Below, piece after piece: positions 13,745 to 16,057 of a stretch of DNA of 16,057 nucleotides. Position numbers and translations under genes: made by a program. This DNA comes from an uncultured Cloacibacillus sp. (lineage in GTDB: Bacteria > Synergistota > Synergistia > Synergistales > Synergistaceae): the NCBI GenBank assembly GCA_934511335.1, contig CAKSWL010000017.1, positions 1-16,057 on the forward strand, given 5' to 3'. The notes beneath the pieces are model-generated. The model did no database searches. It saw nothing but the letters and a program-made list of their open reading frames with translations, and was not told the DNA's origin. The number at the start of each line of letters is the position of its first letter. The stretch's first letter is position 1.

Positions 13745-14667
13745 TGAAAAGGATCGGGATCGACCTCGGGGGCCATACGGTATCGGCGGGGGCTGTGGAT
13801 TTTTCGGAAGAGCCGCCGCGGATAGTCTCGCCGGTGACCGTTTCCACTCCGGAAAAGAGAGACATCTTAAGCGTAATCCGCGTCCTTGAGGAGCTGATAT
13901 TGCTGTGGGCCGCCCCCGGCGACGAGTGTTTCGTGGGGATAGGCGTCCCCGGCTTTGTTGACCGGGAACGGCCCCGTATCCTCAGACTTACGAATTTCAT
14001 CGGCTGCGACGGGATATCTCTTGGCAAAATGATTTCGGCCAACCTCAAGACGCGCGGCGTAAAGGCCGACATCCGTATGGAAAACGACGCCAACTGCGCG
14101 GCGCTCGGAGAGGGGGCCGCCGGTGCCGCCCGCGGGATGGCCGATTACGCGGTGCTTACGCTGGGAACCGGCATCGGCGCCGGCCTCGTGGCAAACGGCA
14201 GGCTTCTTTCCGGCGCGCACGGAATGGCGGGGGAATGCGGTCATATAGCGGTCAGCGGCGACCCCTCGCTTCGCGGCTGCGGCTGCGGCGGCCGGGGGCA
14301 CCTTGAAGAATCGGCCTCCGCCGACTGGATTGAACGCCGCGCCGCGGCCCTCGGCCTGCCGTGCGGCTTTCGCGAGATCTGGGAGATGCGCCATGCTGAT
14401 AAAACGGCGGCCGGGCTTCTTGAGCCGGCTCTCGAGGCGCTCGCGCGCGGCGTCTCCTCGCTGGCTGTGACCTTGGACCCCGAGGCGGTCATCATCAGCG
14501 GCGGTATGAGTCTGGCGGAGGGGCTCGCTGGCGAGCTCCGCGGCAGGGTCGAAAAATATCTGCCCGTTCCGTTCAGAGCTGTTTTTGATTTGAAAATATC
14601 AAAACTTGGAGGCGCCGCCGCGGTCATTGGCGCCGCTTCTCTGGGACGGGAGAGGTGTATGAAATGA
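13744..14667 (+). CDS. ROK-family sugar kinase
   Basis: The protein has 307 residues. ATP phosphate-binding IDLGGHTVSAG is at the N-terminus, the catalytic Asp lies in ENDANCAALGE (D115), then LGTGIGAG (140-147), the substrate motif ExGH (E164, H167) and the adenosine motif IISGGMS. The zinc motif is C179-x-C181-GGRG-H186, with His where most ROK proteins have the third Cys, still a plausible metal ligand. It probably phosphorylates glucose or an N-acetyl hexosamine; the exact sugar cannot be read from sequence. A longer frame from 13714 is rejected: the ATG at 13744 overlaps the previous stop by one base and begins at the conserved first strand. Its end overlaps gltS by 4 nt. Confidence 0.9.
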   Translation: MKRIGIDLGGHTVSAGAVDFSEEPPRIVSPVTVSTPEKRDILSVIRVLEELILLWAAPGDECFVGIGVPGFVDRERPRILRLTNFIGCDGISLGKMISANLKTRGVKADIRMENDANCAALGEGAAGAARGMADYAVLTLGTGIGAGLVANGRLLSGAHGMAGECGHIAVSGDPSLRGCGCGGRGHLEESASADWIERRAAALGLPCGFREIWEMRHADKTAAGLLEPALEALARGVSSLAVTLDPEAVIISGGMSLAEGLAGELRGRVEKYLPVPFRAVFDLKISKLGGAAAVIGAASLGRERCMK

Positions 14668-15869
14668 CGGAGCTCAACTTTAATCTCGTCGAGACGGTGG
14701 CGTTTGCCACCGCCATTCTCTGGCTGGGGATGTTTCTTCGAAAGCGCGTATCGTTTTTGGGCAAGTACAACATCCCGGCCCCGGTGATCGGCGGCGTGAT
14801 CTTTGCGCTCGCGAGCTGGGCGCTCAAGGACAGCTTTTCTTTCAACTTCGACATGATTGTCAAGGATCCTCTGATGATAACCTTTTTTACGAGCATCGGA
14901 CTGGCCGCGAGCTTCAAGATGCTCAGGCAGGGCGGTCCGCAGGTCTTTATCTTTCTCGTCGTCGCCTCCGTGCTGGTGCTTCTCCAGGATGTGCTGGCGG
15001 TGGCGCTTTCCTACGTCACGGGGATACACCCGTTGCTGGGGATGCTGGCCGGCTCGATCACCATGTCGGGCGGTCACGGCACCGGCGCGGTCTACGCGAA
15101 CCTCTTTGAAAAACAATACGGCCTTTCCGGCGGCATGGAGATGGCGATGGCCGCCGCGACCTTCGGCCTCGTCATGGGGTCGATACTCGGCGGACCGGTG
15201 GCGCGACGCCTCATTGAGCGCAGCCACCTCGCAAAATCACACCTCAACGCGGACGAGATGACGTACGACACCGTCGACGAGAACCTCGACCCCGCTTCGG
15301 ACGGCCCCGTTTCCGCCTCAGTGCTGATGACGACCCTGATGCAGATCACGATCGCCATGAGCGTCGGCGCCTTTATCTATGAGGAGCTGGTCAAAGTGGG
15401 TATCCAGCTGCCGACCTATCTCTGCGCGCTCTTTGTAGGCATCTTCATCAGAAACCTCAGCGACATGAGCGGCCTGTACAAAGTGCACCTGCGGCTTGCC
15501 GATACCATCGGCGCAGTCGCCCTGTCGCTCTTCCTCGCGCTTTCGCTGATGTCGCTCAAGCTGTGGCAGCTCGCCGACCTCGCGGGGCCGATGGCGGTGA
15601 TCCTTCTTGGCGAAACCATTCTGATGGGCGGCTACGCCTACTTCGTGACCTTCAACATTATGCGGCGCGACTATACCGCGGCCGTCATCGCGGGCGGCCA
15701 CTGCGGCTTCGGTCTGGGCGCGACGCCCAACGCGATCGCCAATATGGACGCCATCACCAGCAACTACGGTCCCGCGCCGCGGGCGTTCTTCGTCGTCTCC
15801 ATCGTCGGCGCCTTCTTTATCGACATCGTCAACGCGATCGTGATCCAGAGTTTCGTCGCTATGCTGTAA
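14664..15869 (+). CDS. gltS: Sodium/glutamate symporter GltS
   Basis: The protein has 401 residues, the same length as E. coli GltS. It is strongly hydrophobic, with two inverted halves and a polar central loop (about 185-215). Family motifs are SGGHGTG (135-141) in the first half and GGHCGFGLGATPNAI (344-358) in the second. It imports glutamate with Na+ at the inner membrane; E. coli GltS is also reported to accept D-glutamate. A GTG at 14655 is in frame, but GGAGAGG lies 8 nt before the ATG at 14664, which overlaps the kinase stop (ATGA). A second member of the family follows after 13 nt. Confidence 0.95.
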   Translation: MTELNFNLVETVAFATAILWLGMFLRKRVSFLGKYNIPAPVIGGVIFALASWALKDSFSFNFDMIVKDPLMITFFTSIGLAASFKMLRQGGPQVFIFLVVASVLVLLQDVLAVALSYVTGIHPLLGMLAGSITMSGGHGTGAVYANLFEKQYGLSGGMEMAMAAATFGLVMGSILGGPVARRLIERSHLAKSHLNADEMTYDTVDENLDPASDGPVSASVLMTTLMQITIAMSVGAFIYEELVKVGIQLPTYLCALFVGIFIRNLSDMSGLYKVHLRLADTIGAVALSLFLALSLMSLKLWQLADLAGPMAVILLGETILMGGYAYFVTFNIMRRDYTAAVIAGGHCGFGLGATPNAIANMDAITSNYGPAPRAFFVVSIVGAFFIDIVNAIVIQSFVAML

Positions 15870-15874
15870 GGAGG
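15870..15874 (+). promoter_or_regulatory. Ribosome binding site that fixes the start of the second GltS-like gene
   Basis: GGAGG directly follows the gltS stop. It is only 2 nt before an ATG at 15877 but 8 nt before the ATG at 15883, so the second ATG is the likely start. Confidence 0.7.
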
Positions 15875-15882
15875 TTATGAAA

Positions 15883-16057
15883 ATGGCTGATATTTTGATG
15901 ATAAAGATGGATTTCGTGCAGACGATGGCCTTCGCATCAGTCCTTTACTGGCTCGGAGTAAACCTCTGCCGCCGCGTAAAATTCCTTATCCGCTACAATA
16001 TCCCGCCGGCGGTGGCGGGCGGCCTGCTCTTCGCCCTCCTGCGGCTCGCGCTCGGTT
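15883..16057 (+). CDS. Second GltS-like symporter (3' partial)
   Basis: Only the first 58 codons are in the window; the frame is open to the end. The visible part, MADILMIKMDFVQTMAFA and on to WLG...CRRVKFLIRYNIPPAVAGGLLFALL, lines up with WLG...RKRVSFLGKYNIPAPVIGGVIFALA of the preceding gltS. It is thus a paralogue in tandem. The two are clearly divergent, so this is not a recent duplication. It could be a different glutamate or dicarboxylate carrier. Function beyond family is unknown because most of the gene is missing. Confidence 0.85.
   Translation, partial: MADILMIKMDFVQTMAFASVLYWLGVNLCRRVKFLIRYNIPPAVAGGLLFALLRLALG

Noticed and set aside
1..16057. CRISPR arrays, tRNA or rRNA genes, insertion sequences
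   Set aside because: No regularly spaced repeats, cloverleaf sequences or transposase genes were seen on either strand by eye.

Overview
The window is about 16 kb of GC-rich bacterial DNA with very tight gene packing. Several stop/start overlaps are of the ATGA or TGATG type. The gene content fits an anaerobic, amino-acid-fermenting bacterium, and I infer Synergistota (Cloacibacillus-like). The reasons are an orphan radical-SAM/Fe-S cluster of the Desulfovibrio DVU_1553-1558 type, a compact FeoAB pair, D-aminopeptidase, tandem glutamate symporters, and general codon and GC style. This assignment is inference. No rRNA or other marker gene is present.

Region 1 (2-5527, + strand) is a five-gene operon. 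It encodes a large NAD(P)/FAD oxidoreductase fused to a dicluster ferredoxin segment and two CCG (heterodisulfide-reductase-like) segments (5' end cut by the window), a 64-residue four-cysteine redox or zinc-ribbon protein, a radical SAM protein of the TrsS type, a class I methyltransferase of the TrsM type, and a PaaK-like AMP-forming CoA ligase. The pathway is unknown to me. This is the best candidate for an undescribed system. It is followed by a decayed MFS transporter gene (5553-6175).

Region 2 (6186-9100, - strand) is the ferrous iron uptake operon feoA-feoB with a secreted M23 (LytM) peptidase gene 2 nt behind feoB. A near-perfect DtxR/IdeR-type operator lies just upstream of feoA, so iron control is likely.

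Region 3 (9101-10724) holds a divergent BMP-family periplasmic binding protein gene, a probable terminator, and a 333-base non-coding stretch. That stretch contains a GC-rich palindrome, two nested hairpins that may form a structured RNA, and a dyad near the ychF start.

Region 4 (10725-16057, + strand) has the ATPase gene ychF, then, after a perfect hairpin/dyad touching the next ribosome binding site, a translationally coupled operon. Its genes are an old-yellow-enzyme family oxidoreductase, a DppA-type D-aminopeptidase, a ROK-family kinase, a GltS glutamate symporter, and a second GltS-like gene cut by the window end. A plausible but unproven theme is scavenging of D-amino-acid peptides or glutamate.
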